Position numbers and translations under genes: made by a program. From Karalla daura (taxonomy: Eukaryota; Chordata; Actinopteri; Chaetodontiformes; Leiognathidae), in NCBI GenBank assembly GCA_029224185.1, contig CM055188.1:10556997-10620996 (forward strand): a stretch of 64,000 bases of DNA. Direction: 5' to 3'. The notes under the pieces were generated by a model. It had not been told where the DNA came from and did no database searches. It saw only the letters and a list, made by a program, of their open reading frames with translations. Below, one piece after another: positions 13,632 to 28,076 of the stretch. Position 1 is the stretch's first letter; the number at the start of each line of letters is the position of its first letter.

Positions 13632-16600
13632 ATGGGGAGCCTACCTATCCAGCCTTGTATGTTTGAGAATTTTTTTCTTTGTTTTGTCCTTTGTTTTTTT
13701 TTGTTTTCTAGATCCAGCCCACCACCCTTAAGCCTTACACCAAAATGTGGTGCATGGTGCAGTTGTGACAGAGGCTCAGTGTCTGCTCGGGACCACTCTC
13801 CTGGGTCTGCTCATGCTTGGAGCCCACTGGGCCCACGTGCGTCCGCGGAGGAGAAGAGTGGTCTGTGTGGGTCTGCGAGCACTGCCACAACATAAGGACA
13901 GTGGCCTCCCAGCCCCTACTTACAAACTCTGTTGTGGGCTGAACGCTGACATCATCATCACCATCATCATGTCCTATTCAATGAGCTGTGTCAGGTAGGC
14001 CTAAGGCATGTGTGACATCATCACTGTCCTCATGTCAAGTGCCTGACTGATGACATCATCAGTGCTGCACTTTGAGGCTTTGATGTCTTTCAAGGGCCAT
14101 GATGATGTCACACTGTTGATGGAAAAGTTCAAAGGAGGGGACCAGATTGCCAACGGAAAGAGCTTTTGACATCTGGCCACTGAGTCTATGAAGGAGTCAG
14201 GCTATGTACACTTTTCTGAGCAGGTTGGAAACTACTGACACACATTGTGTTACTTATAATTAATAAATTATTAATTTAGTGAAATATAATTCATTGTGTA
14301 AATAGCTCCAAGGTCGGTATATGGAACACAGACAAGACAGCCACTTGATGACATAGCTATGGGGAGCCTACCTATGAAGCCTTGTATGTTTGAGAATTTT
14401 TTTCATTGTTTTGTCCTTTGTTTTTTTTTGTTTTCAAGATCCAGCCCACCACCCTCCAACCTTACACCAATACGTGGTGTAAGGTGCAGTTGTGACAGAG
14501 GCTCAATGTCTGCTCGGAAAGACTCTCCTGGGTCTGCTCATGCTTGGAGCCCACTGGTCCCACGTGCGTCCGCGGAGGAGAAGAGTGGTCTGTGTGGGTC
14601 TGCGAGCACTGCCACAACATAAGGACAGTGGCCTCCCAGCCCCTACTTACAAACTCTGTTGTGGGCTGAACGCTGACATCATCATCACCATCATCATGTC
14701 CTATTCAATGAGCTGTGTAAGGTAGGCCTAAGGCATGTGTGACATCATCACTGTCCTCATGTCAAGTGCCTGACTGATGACATCATCAGTGCTGCACTTT
14801 GAGGCTTTGATGTCTTTCAAGGGCCATGATGATGTCACACTGTTGATGGAAAAGTTCAAAGGAGGGGACCAGATTGCCAACGGAAAGAGCTTTTGACATC
14901 TGGCCACTGAGTCTATGAAGGAGTCAGGCTATGTACACTTGTCTGAGCAGGTTGTAAACTACTGACACACATTGTGTTACTTATAATTAATAAATTATTA
15001 ATTTAGTGAAATATAATTCATTGTGTAAATAGCTCCAAGGTCGGTATATGGAACACAGACAAGACAGCCACTTGATGACATAGCTATGGGGAGCCTACCT
15101 ATGAAGCCTTGTATGTTTGAGAATTTTTTTCATTGTTTTGTCATTTGTTTTTTTTTGTTTTCAAGATCCAGCCCACCACCCTCCAACCTTACACCAATAC
15201 GTGGTGTAAGGTGCAGTTGTGACAGAGGCTCAGTGTCTGCTAGGAACGACTCTCCTGGGTCTGCTCATGCTTGGAGCCCACTGGGCCCACGTGCGTCCGC
15301 AGAGGAGAAGAGTGGTCTGTGTGGGTCTGCGAGCACTGCCACAACATAAGGACAGTGGCCTCCCAGCCCCTACTTACGAACTCTGTTGTGGGCTGAACGC
15401 TGACATCATCATCATCATCATGTCCTATTCAATGAGCTGTGTAAGGTAGGCCTAAGGCATGTGTGACATCATCACTGTCCTCATGTCAAGTGCCTGACTG
15501 ATGACATCATCAGTGCTGCACTTTGAGGCTTTGATGTCTTTCAAGGGCCATGATGATGTCACACTGTTGATGGAAATTTCAAAGGAGGGGACCAGATTGC
15601 CAACAGAAAGAGCTTTTGACATCTGACCACTGAGTCTATGAAGGAGTCAGGCTATGTACACTTGTCTGAGCAGGTTGTAAACTACTGACACACATTGTGT
15701 TACTTAGAATTAATAAATTATTAATTTTGTGAAATGTAATTCATTGTGTAATTAGCTCCAAGGTCGGTATATGGAACACAGACAAGACAGCCACTTGATG
15801 ACATAGCTATGGGGAGCCTACCTATCCAGCCTTGTATGTTTGAGAATTTTTTTCTTTGTTTTGTCCTTTGTTTTTTTTTGTTTTCTAGATCCAGCCCACC
15901 ACCCTCCAACCTTACACCAATACGTGGTGTAAGGTGCAGTTGTGACAGAGGCTCAGTGTCTGCTAGGAACGACTCTCCTGGGTCTGCTCATGCTTGGAGC
16001 CCACTGGGCCCACGTGCGTCCGCAGAGGAGAAGAGTGGTCTGTGTGGGTCTGCGAGCACTGCCACAACATAAGGACAGTGGCCTCCCAGCCCCTACTTAC
16101 AAACTCTGTTGTGGGCTGAACGCTGACATCATCATCATCATCATGTCCTATTCAATGAGCTGTGTAAGGTAGGCCTAAGGCATGTGTGACATCATCACTG
16201 TCCTCATGTCAAGTGCCTGACTGATGACATCATCAGTGCTGCACTTTGAGGCTTTGATGTCTTTCAAGGGCCATGATGATGTCACACTGTTGATGGAAAA
16301 GTTCAAAGGAGGGGACCAGATTGCCAACAGAAAGAGCTTTTGACATCTGACCACTGAGTCTATGAAGGAGTCAGGCTATGTACACTTGTCTGAGCAGGTT
16401 GTAAACTACTGACACACATTGTGTTACTTATAATTGATAAATTATTAATTTTGTGAAATGTAATTCATTCTGTAATTAGCTCCAAGGTCGGTATATGGAA
16501 CACAGACAAGACAGCCACTTGATGACATAGCTATGGGGAGCCTACCTATCCAGCCTTGTATGTTTGAGAATTTTTTTCCTTTGTTTTGTCCTTTGTTTTT

Positions 16601-17258
16601 TTGTTTTCTAGGTGCAGCCCACCACCCTCCAACCTTACACCAATACGTGGTGTAAGGTGCAGTTGTGACAGAGGCTCAGTGTCTGCTAGGAACGACTCTC
16701 CTGGGTCTGCTCATGCTTGGAGCCCACTGGGCCCACGTGCGTCCGCGGAGGAGAAGAGTGGTCTGTGTGGGTCTGCGAGCACTGCCACAACATAAGGACA
16801 GTGGCCTCCCAGCCCCTACTTACAAACTCTGTTGTGGGGTGAACGCTGACATCATCATCACCATCATCATGTCCTATTCAATGAGCTGTGTAAGGTAGGC
16901 CTAAGGCATGTGTGACATCATCACTGTCCTCATGTCAAGTGCCTGACTGATGACATCATCAGTGCTGCACTTTGAGGCTTTGATGTCTTTCAAGGGCCAT
17001 GATGATGTCACACTGTTGATGGAAAAGTTCAAAGGAGGGGTCCAGATTGCCAACAGAAAGAGCTTTATACATCTGACCACTGAGTCTATGAAGGAGTCAG
17101 GCTATGTACACTTGTCTGAGCAGGTTGTAAACTACTGACACACATTGTGTTACTTATAATTGATAAATTATTAATTTTGTGAAATATAATTCATTGTGTA
17201 ATTAGCTCTAAGGTCGGTATATGGAACACAGACAAGACAGCCACTTGATGACATAGCT
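13632..17258 (+). repeat. Array block 4: transition zone where B, C and D monomers first appear
   Basis: Units start at 13632 (C-like, CTTAAGCCTTACACC and CAAAATGTGG), 14359 (B), 15086 (B), 15809 (D) and 16533 (D/R mixture with CTAGGTGCAG). B monomers have TATGAAGCC, TTTTCATTG and TTTTCAAGATCC, so they lack the CTAG acceptor-like end. D monomers have CCAGCC with TTTTCTAGATCC and CCAACCTTACACC. From here rightward the array is visibly more regular than at the left end. Confidence 0.88.
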
Positions 17259-20200
17259 ATGGGGAGCCTACCTATCCAGCCTTGTATGTGTGAGAATTTT
17301 TTTCTTTGTTTTGTCCTTTGTTTTTGTTTGTTTTCTAAATCCAGCCCACCACCCTCAAGCCTTCCACCAATATGTGGTGTATGGTGCAGTTGTGACAGAG
17401 GCTCAATGTCTGCTCGGAACGACTCTCCTGGGTCTGCTCATGCTTGGAGCCCACTGGGCCCACGTGCGTCCGCGGAGGAGAAGAGTGGTCTGTGTGGGTC
17501 TGCGAGCACTGCCACAACATAAGGACAGTGGCCTCCCAGCCCCTACTTACAAACTCTGTTGTGGGCTGAACGCTGACATCATCATCACCATCATCATGTC
17601 CTATTCAATGAGCTGTGTAAGGTAGGCCTAAGGCATGTGTGACATCATCACTGTCCTCATGTCAAGTGCCTGACTGATGACATCATCAGTGCTGCACTTT
17701 GAGGCTTTGATGTCTTTCAAGGGCCATGATGATGTCACACTGTTGATGGAAAAGTTCAAAGGAGGGGACCAGATTGCCAACGGAAAGAGCTTTTGACATC
17801 TGGCCACTGAGTCTATGAAGGAGTCAGGCTATGTACACTTGTCTGAGCAGGTTGTAAACTACTGACACACATTGTGTTACTTATAATTAATAAATTATTA
17901 ATTTTGTGAAATGTAATTCATTGTGTAATTAGCTCCAAGGTCGGTATATGGAACACAGACAAGACAGCCACTTGATGACATAGCTATGGGGAGCCTACCT
18001 ATCCAGCCTTGTATGTTTGAGAATTTTTTTCTTTGTTTTGTCCTTTGTTTTTTTTTGTTTTCTAGATCCAGCCCACCACCCTCCAACCTTACACCAATAC
18101 GTGGTGTAAGGTGCAGTTGTGACAGAGGCTCAGTGTCTGCTAGGAACGACTCTCCTGGGTCTGCTCATGCTTGGAGCCCACTGGGCCCACGTGCGTCCGC
18201 GGAGGAGAAGAGTGGTCTGTGTGGGTCTGCGAGCACTGCCACAACATAAGGACAGTGGCCTCCCAGCCCCTACTTACAAACTCTGTTGTGGGGTGAACGC
18301 TGACATCATCATCACCATCATCATGTCCTATTCAATGAGCTGTGTAAGGTAGGCCTAAGGCATGTGTGACATCATCACTGTCCTCATGTCAAGTGCCTGA
18401 CTGATGACATCATCAGTGCTGCACTTTGAGGCTTTGATGTCTTTCAAGGGCCATGATGATGTCACACTGTTGATGGAAAAGTTCAAAGGAGGGGTCCAGA
18501 TTGCCAACAGAAAGAGCTTTATACATCTGACCACTGAGTCTATGAAGGAGTCAGGCTATGTACACTTGTCTGAGCAGGTTGTAAACTACTGACACACATT
18601 GTGTTACTTATAATTGATAAATTATTAATTTTGTGAAATGTAATTCCTTGTGTAATTAGCTCTAAGGTCGGTATATGGAACACAGACAAGACAGCCACTT
18701 GATGACATAGCTATGGGGAGCCTACCTATCCAGCCTTGTATGTGTGAGAATTTTTTTCTTTGTTTTGTCCTTTGTTTTTGTTTGTTTTCTAAATCCAGCC
18801 CACCACCCTCAAGCCTTCCACCAATATGTGGTGTATGGTGCAGTTGTGACAGAGGCTCAATGTCTGCTCGGAACGACTCTCCTGGGTCTGCTCATGCTTG
18901 GAGCCCACTGGGCCCACGTGCGTCCGCGGAGGAGAAGAGTGGTCTGTGTGGGTCTGCGAGCACTGCCACAACATAAGGACAGTGGCCTCCCAGCCCCTAC
19001 TTACAAACTCTGTTGTGGGCTGAACGCTGACATCATCATCACCATCATCATGTCCTATTCAATGAGCTGTGTAAGGTAGGCCTAAGGCATGTGTGACATC
19101 ATCACTGTCCTCATGTCAAGTGCCTGACTGATGACATCATCAGTGCTGCACTTTGAGGCTTTGATGTCTTTCAAGGGCCATGATGATGTCACACTGTTGA
19201 TGGAAAAGTTCAAAGGAGGGGACCAGATTGCCAACGGAAAGAGCTTTTGACATCTGGCCACTGAGTCTATGAAGGAGTCAGGCTATGTACACTTGTCTGA
19301 GCAGGTTGTAAACTACTGACACACATTGTGTTACTTATAATTGATAAATTATTAATTTTGTGAAATATAATTCATTGTGTAATTAGCTCTAAGGTCGGTA
19401 TATGGAACACAGACAAGACAGCCACTTGATGACATAGCTATGGGGAGCCTACCTATCCAGCCTTGTATGTGTGAGAATTCTTTTCTTTGTTTTGTCCTTT
19501 GTTTTTGTTTGTTTTCTAAATCCAGCCCACCACCCTCAAGCCTTACACCAATATGTGGTGTATGGTGCAGTTGTGACAGAGGCTCAATGTCTGCTCGGAA
19601 CGACTCTCCTGGGTCTGCTCATGCTTGGAGCCCACTGGGCCCACGTGCGTCCGCGGAGGAGAAGAGTGGTCTGTGTGGGTCTGCGAGCACTGCCACAACA
19701 TAAGGACAGTGGCCTCCCAGCCCCTACTTACAAACTCTGTTGTGGGGTGAACGCTGACATCATCATCACCATCATCATGTCCTATTCAATGAGCTGTGTA
19801 AGGTAGGCCTAAGGCATGTGTGACATCATCACTGTCCTCATGTCAAGTGCCTGACTGATGACATCATCAGTGCTCACTTTGAGGCTTTGATGTCTTTCAA
19901 GGGCCATGATGATGTCACACTGTTGATGGAAAAGTTCAAAGGAGGGGTCCAGATTGCCAACAGAAAGAGCTTTATACATCTGACCACTGAGTCTATGAAG
20001 GAGTCAGGCTATGTACACTTGTCTGAGCAGGTTGTAAACTACTGACACACATTGTGTTACTTATAATTGATAAATTATTAATTTTGTGAAATATAATTCA
20101 TTGTGTAATTAGCTCTAAGGTCGGTATATGGAACACAGACAAGACAGCCACTTGATGACATAGCTATGGGGAGCCTACCTATCCAGCCTTGTATGTTTGA

Positions 20201-23070
20201 GAATTTTTTTCTTTGTTTTGTCCTTTGTTTTCTTTTGTTTTCTAGATCCAGCCCACCACCCTCCAACCTTACACCAATACGTGGTGTAAGGTGCAGTTGT
20301 GACAGAGGCTCAGTGTCTGCTAGGAACGACTCTCCTGGGTCTGCTCATGCTTGGAGCCCACTGGGCCCACGTGCGTCCGCAGAGGAGAAGAGTGGTCTGT
20401 GTGGGTCTGCGAGCACTGCCACAACATAAGGACAGTGGCCTCCCAGCCCCTACTTACAAACTCTGTTGTGGGCTGAACGCTGACATCATCATCACCATCA
20501 TCATGTCCTATTCAATGAGCTGTGTAAGGTAGGCCTAAGGCATGTGTGACATCATCACTGTCCTCATGTCAAGTGCCTGACTGATGACATCATCAGTGCT
20601 GCACTTTGAGGCTTTGATGTCTTTCAAGGGCCATGATGATGTCACACTGTTGATGGAAATTTCAAAGGAGGGGACCAGATTGCCAACAGAAAGAGCTTTT
20701 GACATCTGACCACTGAGTCTATGAAGGAGTCAGGCTATGTACACTTGTCTGAGCAGGTTGTAAACTACTGACACACATTGTGTTACTTATAATTGATAAA
20801 TTATTAATTTTGTGAAATGTAATTCATTGTGTAATTAGCTCCAAGGTCGGTATATGGAACACAGACAAGACAGCCACTTGATGACATAGCTATGGGGAGC
20901 CTACCTATGAAGCCTTGTATGTTTGAGAATTTTTTTCATTGTTTTGTCCTTTGTTTTTTTTTGTTTTCAAGATCCAGCCCACCACCCTCCAACCTTACAC
21001 CAATACGTGGTGTAAGGTGCAGTTGTGACAGAGGCTCAGTGTCTGCTAGGAACGACTCTCCTGGGTCTGCTCATGCTTGGAGCCCACTGGGCCCACGTGC
21101 GTCCGCGGAGGAGAAGAGTGGTCTGTGTGGGTCTGCGAGCACTGCCACAACATAAGGACAGTGGCCTCCCAGCCCCTACTTACAAACTCTGTTGTGGGGT
21201 GAACGCTGACATCATCATCACCATCATCATGTCCTATTCAATGAGCTGTGTAAGGTAGGCCTAAGGCATGTGTGACATCATCACTGTCCTCATGTCAAGT
21301 GCCTGACTGATGACATCATCAGTGCTGCACTTTGAGGCTTTGATGTCTTTCAAGGGCCATGATGATGTCACACTGTTGATGGAAAAGTTCAAAGGAGGGG
21401 TCCAGATTGCCAACAGAAAGAGCTTTATACATCTGACCACTGAGTCTATGAAGGAGTCAGGCTATGTACACTTGTCTGAGCAGGTTGTAAACTACTGACA
21501 CACATTGTGTTACTTATAATTGATAAATTATTAATTTTGTGAAATATAATTCATTGTGTAATTAGCTCTAAGGTCGGTATATGGAACACAGACAAGACAG
21601 CCACTTGATGACATAGCTATGGGGAGCCTACCTATCCAGCCTTGTATGTGTGAGAATTCTTTTCTTTGTTTTGTCCTTTGTTTTTGTTTGTTTTCTAAAT
21701 CCAGCCCACCACCCTCAAGCCTTCCACCAATATGTGGTGTATGGTGCAGTTGTGACAGAGGCTCAATGTCTGCTCGGAACGACTCTCCTGGGTCTGCTCA
21801 TGCTTGGAGCCCACTGGGCCCACGTGCGTCCGCGGAGGAGAAGAGTGGTCTGTGTGGGTCTGCGAGCACTGCCACAACATAAGGACAGTGGCCTCCCAGC
21901 CCCTACTTACAAACTCTGTTGTGGGCTGAACGCTGACATCATCATCACCATCATCATGTCCTATTCAATGAGCTGTGTAAGGTAGGCCTAAGGCATGTGT
22001 GACATCATCACTGTCCTCATGTCAAGTGCCTGACTGATGACATCATCAGTGCTCACTTTGAGGCTTTGATGTCTTTCAAGGGCCATGATGATGTCACACT
22101 GTTGATGGAAAAGTTCAAAGGAGGGGTCCAGATTGCCAACAGAAAGAGCTTTATACATCTGACCACTGAGTCTATGAAGGAGTCAGGCTATGTACACTTG
22201 TCTGAGCAGGTTGTAAACTACTGACACACATTGTGTTACTTATAATTGATAAATTATTAATTTTGTGAAATATAATTCATTGTGTAATTAGCTCTAAGGT
22301 CGGTATATGGAACACAGACAAGACAGCCACTTGATGACATAGCTATGGGGAGCCTACCTATCCAGCCTTGTATGTTTGAGAATTTTTTTCTTTGTTTTGT
22401 CCTTTGTTTTTGTTTGTTTTCTAAATCCAGCCCACCACCCTCAAGCCATACACCAATACGTGGTGTAAGGTGCAGTTGTGACAGAGGCTCAGTGTCTGCT
22501 AGGAACGACTCTCCTGGGTCTGCTCATGCTTGGAGCCCACTGGGCCCACGTGCGTCCGCAGAGGAGAAGAGTGGTCTGTGTGGGTCTGCGAGCACTGCCA
22601 CAACATAAGGACAGTGGCCTCCCAGCCCCTACTTACAAACTCTGTTGTGGGCTGAACGCTGACATCATCATCACCATCATCATGTCCTATTCAATGAGCT
22701 GTGTAAGGTAGGCCTAAGGCATGTGTGACATCATCACTGTCCTCATGTCAAGTGCCTGACTGATGACATCATCAGTGCTGCACTTTGAGGCTTTGATGTC
22801 TTTCAAGGGCCTTGATGATGTCACACTGTTGATGGAAATTTCAAAGGAGGGGACCAGATTGCCAACAGAAAGAGCTTTTGACATCTGACCACTGAGTCTA
22901 TGAAGGAGTCAGGCTATGTACACTTGTCTGAGCAGGTTGTAAACTACTGACACACATTGTGTTACTTATAATTGATAAATTATTAATTTAGTGAAATGTA
23001 ATTCATTGTGTAATTAGCTCCAAGGTCGGTATATGGAACACAGACAAGGCAGCCACTTGATGACATAGCT
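17259..23070 (+). repeat. Array block 5: monomer order A-D-A-A2-D-B-A2-E
   Basis: Units start at 17259 (A), 17986 (D), 18713 (A), 19440 (A2), 20166 (D), 20892 (B), 21619 (A2) and 22345 (E). A monomers have TGTGTGAG, TAAATCC, ATGTGGTGTATGG, CTCAATG and CTCGGAACGAC. A2 is A with GAATTCTTTTC in place of GAATTTTTTTC, which makes an EcoRI site (19475-19480, 21654-21659). A2 units are followed by tails with GTGCTCAC, a one-base deletion that shifts the 3' ORF. Confidence 0.88.
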
Positions 23071-26000
23071 ATGGGGAGCCTACCTATCCAGCCTTGTATG
23101 TTTGAGAATTTTTTTCTTTGTTTTGTCCTTTGTTTTTTTTTGTTTTCTAGATCCAGCCCACCACCCTCCAACCTTCCACCAATACGTGGTGTAAGGTGCA
23201 GTTGTGACAGAGGCTCAGTGTCTGCTAGGAACGACTCTCCTGGGTCTGCTCATGCTTGGAGCCCACTGGGCCCACGTGCGTCCGCGGAGGAGAAGAGTGG
23301 TCTGTGTGGGTCTGCGAGCACTGCCACAACATAAGGACAGTGGCCTCCCAGCCCCTACTTACAAACTCTGTTGTGGGGTGAACGCTGACATCATCATCAC
23401 CATCATCATGTCCTATTCAATGAGCTGTGTCAGGTAGGCCTAAGGCATGTGTGACATCATCACTGTCCTCATGTCAAGTGCCTGACTGATGACATCATCA
23501 GTGCTGCACTTTGAGGCTTTGATGTCTTTCAAGGGCCATGATGATGTCACACTGTTGATGGAAAAGTTCAAAGGAGGGGTCCAGATTGCCAACAGAAAGA
23601 GCTTTATACATCTGACCACTGAGTCTATGAAGGAGTCAGGCTATGTACACTTGTCTGAGCAGGTTGTAAACTACTGACACACATTGTGTTACTTATAATT
23701 GATAAATTATTAATTTTGTGAAATATAATTCATTGTGTAATTAGCTCTAAGGTCGGTATATGGAACACAGACAAGACAGCCACTTGATGACATAGCTATG
23801 GGGAGCCTACCTATCCAGCCTTGTATGTGTGAGAATTTTTTTCTTTGTTTTGTCCTTTGTTTTTGTTTGTTTTCTAAATCCAGCCCACCACCCTCAAGCC
23901 TTCCACCAATATGTGGTGTATGGTGCAGTTGTGACAGAGGCTCAATGTCTGCTCGGAACGACTCTCCTGGGTCTGCTCATGCTTGGAGCCCACTGGGCCC
24001 ACGTGCGTCCGCGGAGGAGAAGAGTGGTCTGTGTGGGTCTGCGAGCACTGCCACAACATAAGGACAGTGGCCTCCCAGCCCCTACTTACAAACTCTGTTG
24101 TGGGCTGAACGCTGACATCATCATCACCATCATCATGTCCTATTCAATGAGCTGTGTAAGGTAGGCCTAAGGCATGTGTGACATCATCACTGTCCTCATG
24201 TCAAGTGCCTGACTGATGACATCATCAGTGCTGCACTTTGAGGCTTTGATGTCTTTCAAGGCCCATGATGATGTCACACTGTTGATGGAAAAGTTCAAAG
24301 GAGGGGACCAGATTGCCAACGGAAAGAGCTTTTGACATCTGGCCACTGAGTCTATGAAGGAGTCAGGCTATGTACACTTGTCTGAGCAGGTTGTAAACTA
24401 CTGACACACATTGTGTTACTTATAATTAATAAATTATTAATTTAGTGAAATATAATTCATTGTGTAATTAGCTCCAAGGTCGGTATATGGAACACAGACA
24501 AGACAGCCACTTGATGACATAGCTATGGGGAGCCTACCTATGAAGCCTTGTATGTTTGAGAATTTTTTTCATTGTTTTGTCCTTTGTTTTTTTTTGTTTT
24601 CAAGATCCAGCCCACCACCCTCCAACCTTACACCAATACGTGGTGTAAGGTGCAGTTGTGACAGAGGCTCAGTGTCTGCTAGGAACGACTCTCCTGGGTC
24701 TGCTCATGCTTGGAGCCCACTGGGCCCACGTGCGTCCGCAGAGGAGAAGAGTGGTCTGTGTGGGTCTGCGAGCACTGCCACAACATAAGGACAGTGGCCT
24801 CCCAGCCCCTACTTACAAACTCTGTTGTGGGCTGAACGCTGACATCATCATCACCATCATCATGTCCTATTCAATGAGCTGTGTAAGGTAGGCCTAAGGC
24901 ATGTGTGACATCATCACTGTCCTCATGTCAAGTGCCTGACTGATGACATCATCAGTGCTGCACTTTGAGGCTTTGATGTCTTTCAAGGGCCATGATGATG
25001 TCACACTGTTGATGGAAAAGTTCAAAGGAGGGGACCAGATTGCCAACGGAAAGAGCTTTTGACATCTGGCCACTGAGTCTATGAAGGAGTCAGGCTATGT
25101 ACACTTGTCTGAGCAGGTTGTAAACTACTGACACACATTGCGTTACTTATAATTAATAAATTATTAATTTAGTGAAATATAATTCATTGTGTAATTAGCT
25201 CCAAGGTCGGTATATGGAACACAGACAAGACAGCCACTTGATGACATAGCTATGGGGAGCCTACCTATGCAGCCTTGTATGTTTAAGAATTTTTTTCTTT
25301 GTTTTGTCCTTTGTTTTTTTTTGTTTTCTAGATCCAGCCAACCACCCTTAAGCCTTACACCAAAATGTGGTGTATGGTGCAGTTGTGACAGAGGCTCAGT
25401 GTCTGCTCGGGACCACTCTCCTGGGTCTGCTCATGCTTGGAGCCCACTGGGCCCACGTGCGTCCACGGAGGAGAAGAGTGGTCTGTGTGGGTCTGCGAGC
25501 ACTGCCACAACATAAGGACAGTGGCCTCCCAGCCCCTACTTACAAACTCTGTTGTGGGCTGAACGCTGACATCATCATCACCATCATCATGTCCTATTCA
25601 ATGAGCTGTGTAAGGTAGGCCTAAGGCATGTGTGACATCATCACTGTCCTCATGTCAAGTGCCTGACTGATGACATCATCAGTGCTGCACTTTGAGGCTT
25701 TGATGTCTTTCAAGGGCCATGATGATGTCACACTGTTGATGGAAATTTCAAAGGAGGGGACCAGATTGCCAACAGAAAGAGCTTTATACATCTGACCACT
25801 GAGTCTATGAAGGAGTCAGGCTATGTACACTTGTCTGAGCAGGTTGTAAACTACTGACACAAATTGTGTTACTTATAATTAATAAATTATTAATTTAGTG
25901 AAATATAATTCATTGTGTAATTAGCTCCAAGGTCGGTATATGGAACACAGACAAGACAGCCACTTGATGACATAGCTATGGGGAGCCTACCTATGAAGCC

Positions 26001-27431
26001 TTGTATGTTTGAGAATTTTTTTCATTGTTTTGTCCTTTGTTTTTTTTTGTTTTCAAGATCCAGCCCACCACCCTCCAACCTTACACCAATACGTGGTGTA
26101 AGGTGCAGTTGTGACAGAGGCTCAGTGTCTGCTAGGAACGACTCTCCTGGGTCTGCTCATGCTTGGAGCCCACTGGGCCCACGTGCGTCCGCAGAGGAGA
26201 AGAGTGGTCTGTGTGGGTCTGCGAGCACTGCCACAACATAAGGACAGTGGCCTCCCAGCCCCTACTTACAAACTCTGTTGTGGGCTGAACGCTGACATCA
26301 TCATCACCATCATCATGTCCTATTCAATGAGCTGTGTAAGGTAGGCCTAAGGCATGTGTGACATCATCACTGTCCTCATGTCAAGTGCCTGACTGATGAC
26401 ATCATCAGTGCTGCACTTTGAGGCTTTGATGTCTTTCAAGGGCCATGATGATGTCACACTGTTGATGGAAAAGTTCAAAGGAGGGGACCAGATTGCCAAC
26501 GGAAAGAGCTTTTGACATCTGGCCACTGAGTCTATGAAGGAGTCAGGCTATGTACACTTGTCTGAGCAGGTTGTAAACTACTGACACACATTGTGTTACT
26601 TATAATTAATAAATTATTAATTTAGTGAAATATAATTCATTGTGTAATTAGCTCCAAGGTCGGTATATGGAACACAGACAAGACAGCCACTTGATGACAT
26701 AGCTATGGGGAGCCTACCTATGCAGCCTTGTATGTTTAAGAATTTTTTTCTTTGTTTTGTCCTTTGTTTTTTTTTGTTTTCTAGATCCAGCCCACCACCC
26801 TCCAACCTTCCACCAATACGTGGTGTAAGGTGCAGTTGTGACAGAGGCTCAGTGTCTGCTAGGAACGACTCTCCTGGGTCTGCTCATGCTTGGAGCCCAC
26901 TGGGCCCACGTGCGTCCGCGGAGGAGAAGAGTGGTCTGTGTGGGTCTGCGAGCACTGCCACAACATAAGGACAGTGGCCTCCCAGCCCCTACTTACAAAC
27001 TCTGTTGTGGGGTGAACGCTGACATCATCATCACCATCATCATGTCCTATTCAATGAGCTGTGTCAGGTAGGCCTAAGGCATGTGTGACATCATCACTGT
27101 CCTCATGTCAAGTGCCTGACTGATGACATCATCAGTGCTGCACTTTGAGGCTTTGATGTCTTTCAAGGGCCATGATGATGTCACACTGTTGATGGAAAAG
27201 TTCAAAGGAGGGGTCCAGATTGCCAACAGAAAGAGCTTTATACATCTGACCACTGAGTCTATGAAGGAGTCAGGCTATGTACACTTGTCTGAGCAGGTTT
27301 TAAACTACTGACACACATTGTGTTACTTATAATTGATAAATTATTAATTTTGTGAAATATAATTCATTGTGTAATTAGCTCTAAGGTCGGTATATGGAAC
27401 ACAGACAAGACAGCCACTTGATGACATAGCT
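23071..27431 (+). repeat. Array block 6: D-A-B-C-B-(C/D chimera)
   Basis: Units start at 23071 (D), 23798 (A), 24525 (B), 25252 (C), 25978 (B) and 26705. C monomers have GCAGCC, TTTAAG, CTAGATCCAGCCAACC and CTTAAGCCTTACACC with CAAAATGTGG. Unit 26705 begins as C (GCAGCC, TTTAAG) but continues as D from the pyrimidine tract onward (CCCACCACCCTCCAACC), so it is a recombinant monomer. Confidence 0.88.
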
Positions 27432-28057
27432 ATGGGGAGCCTACCTATCCAGCCTTGTATGTGTGAGAATTTTTTTCTTTGTTTTGTCCTTTGTTTTTGT
27501 TTGTTTTCTAAATCCAGCCCACCACCCTCAAGCCTTCCACCAATATGTGGTGTATGGTGCAGTTGTGACAGAGGCTCAATGTCTGCTCGGAACGACTCTC
27601 CTGGGTCTGCTCATGCTTGGAGCCCACTGGGCCCACGTGTGTCCGCGGAGGAGAAGAGTGGTCTGTGTGGGTCTGCGAGCACTGCCACAACATAAGGACA
27701 GTGGCCTCCCAGCCCCTACTTACAAACTCTGTTGTGGGCTGAACGCTGACATCATCATCACCATCATCATGTCCTATTCAATGAGCTGTGTAAGGTAGGC
27801 CTAAGGCATGTGTGACATCATCACTGTCCTCATGTCAAGTGCCTGACTGATGACATCATCAGTGCTGCACTTTGAGGCTTTGATGTCTTTCAAGGGCCAT
27901 GATGATGTCACACTGTTGATGGAAAAGTTCAAAGGAGGGGACCAGATTGCCAACGGAAAGAGCTTTTGACATCTGGCCACTGAGTCTATGAAGGAGTCAG
28001 GCTATGTACACTTGTCTGAGCAGGTTGTAAACTACTGACACACATTGTGTTACTTAT

Positions 28058-28076
28058 AATTAATAAATTATTAATT
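28058..28076 (+). terminator. AT-rich inverted repeat with AATAAA hexamer (28062-28067), poly(A)-signal-like
   Basis: AATTAAT and ATTAATT flank AAATT, giving a 7-bp-arm inverted repeat, and AATAAA sits inside it about 35 nt after the ORF-end TGA. The following TTCATTGTGTAATT is weakly GT-rich, as in a downstream cleavage element. The form occurs mainly in tails whose 3' ORF is already interrupted by TTTTGA. Use as a poly(A) site is unproven. Confidence 0.35.
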
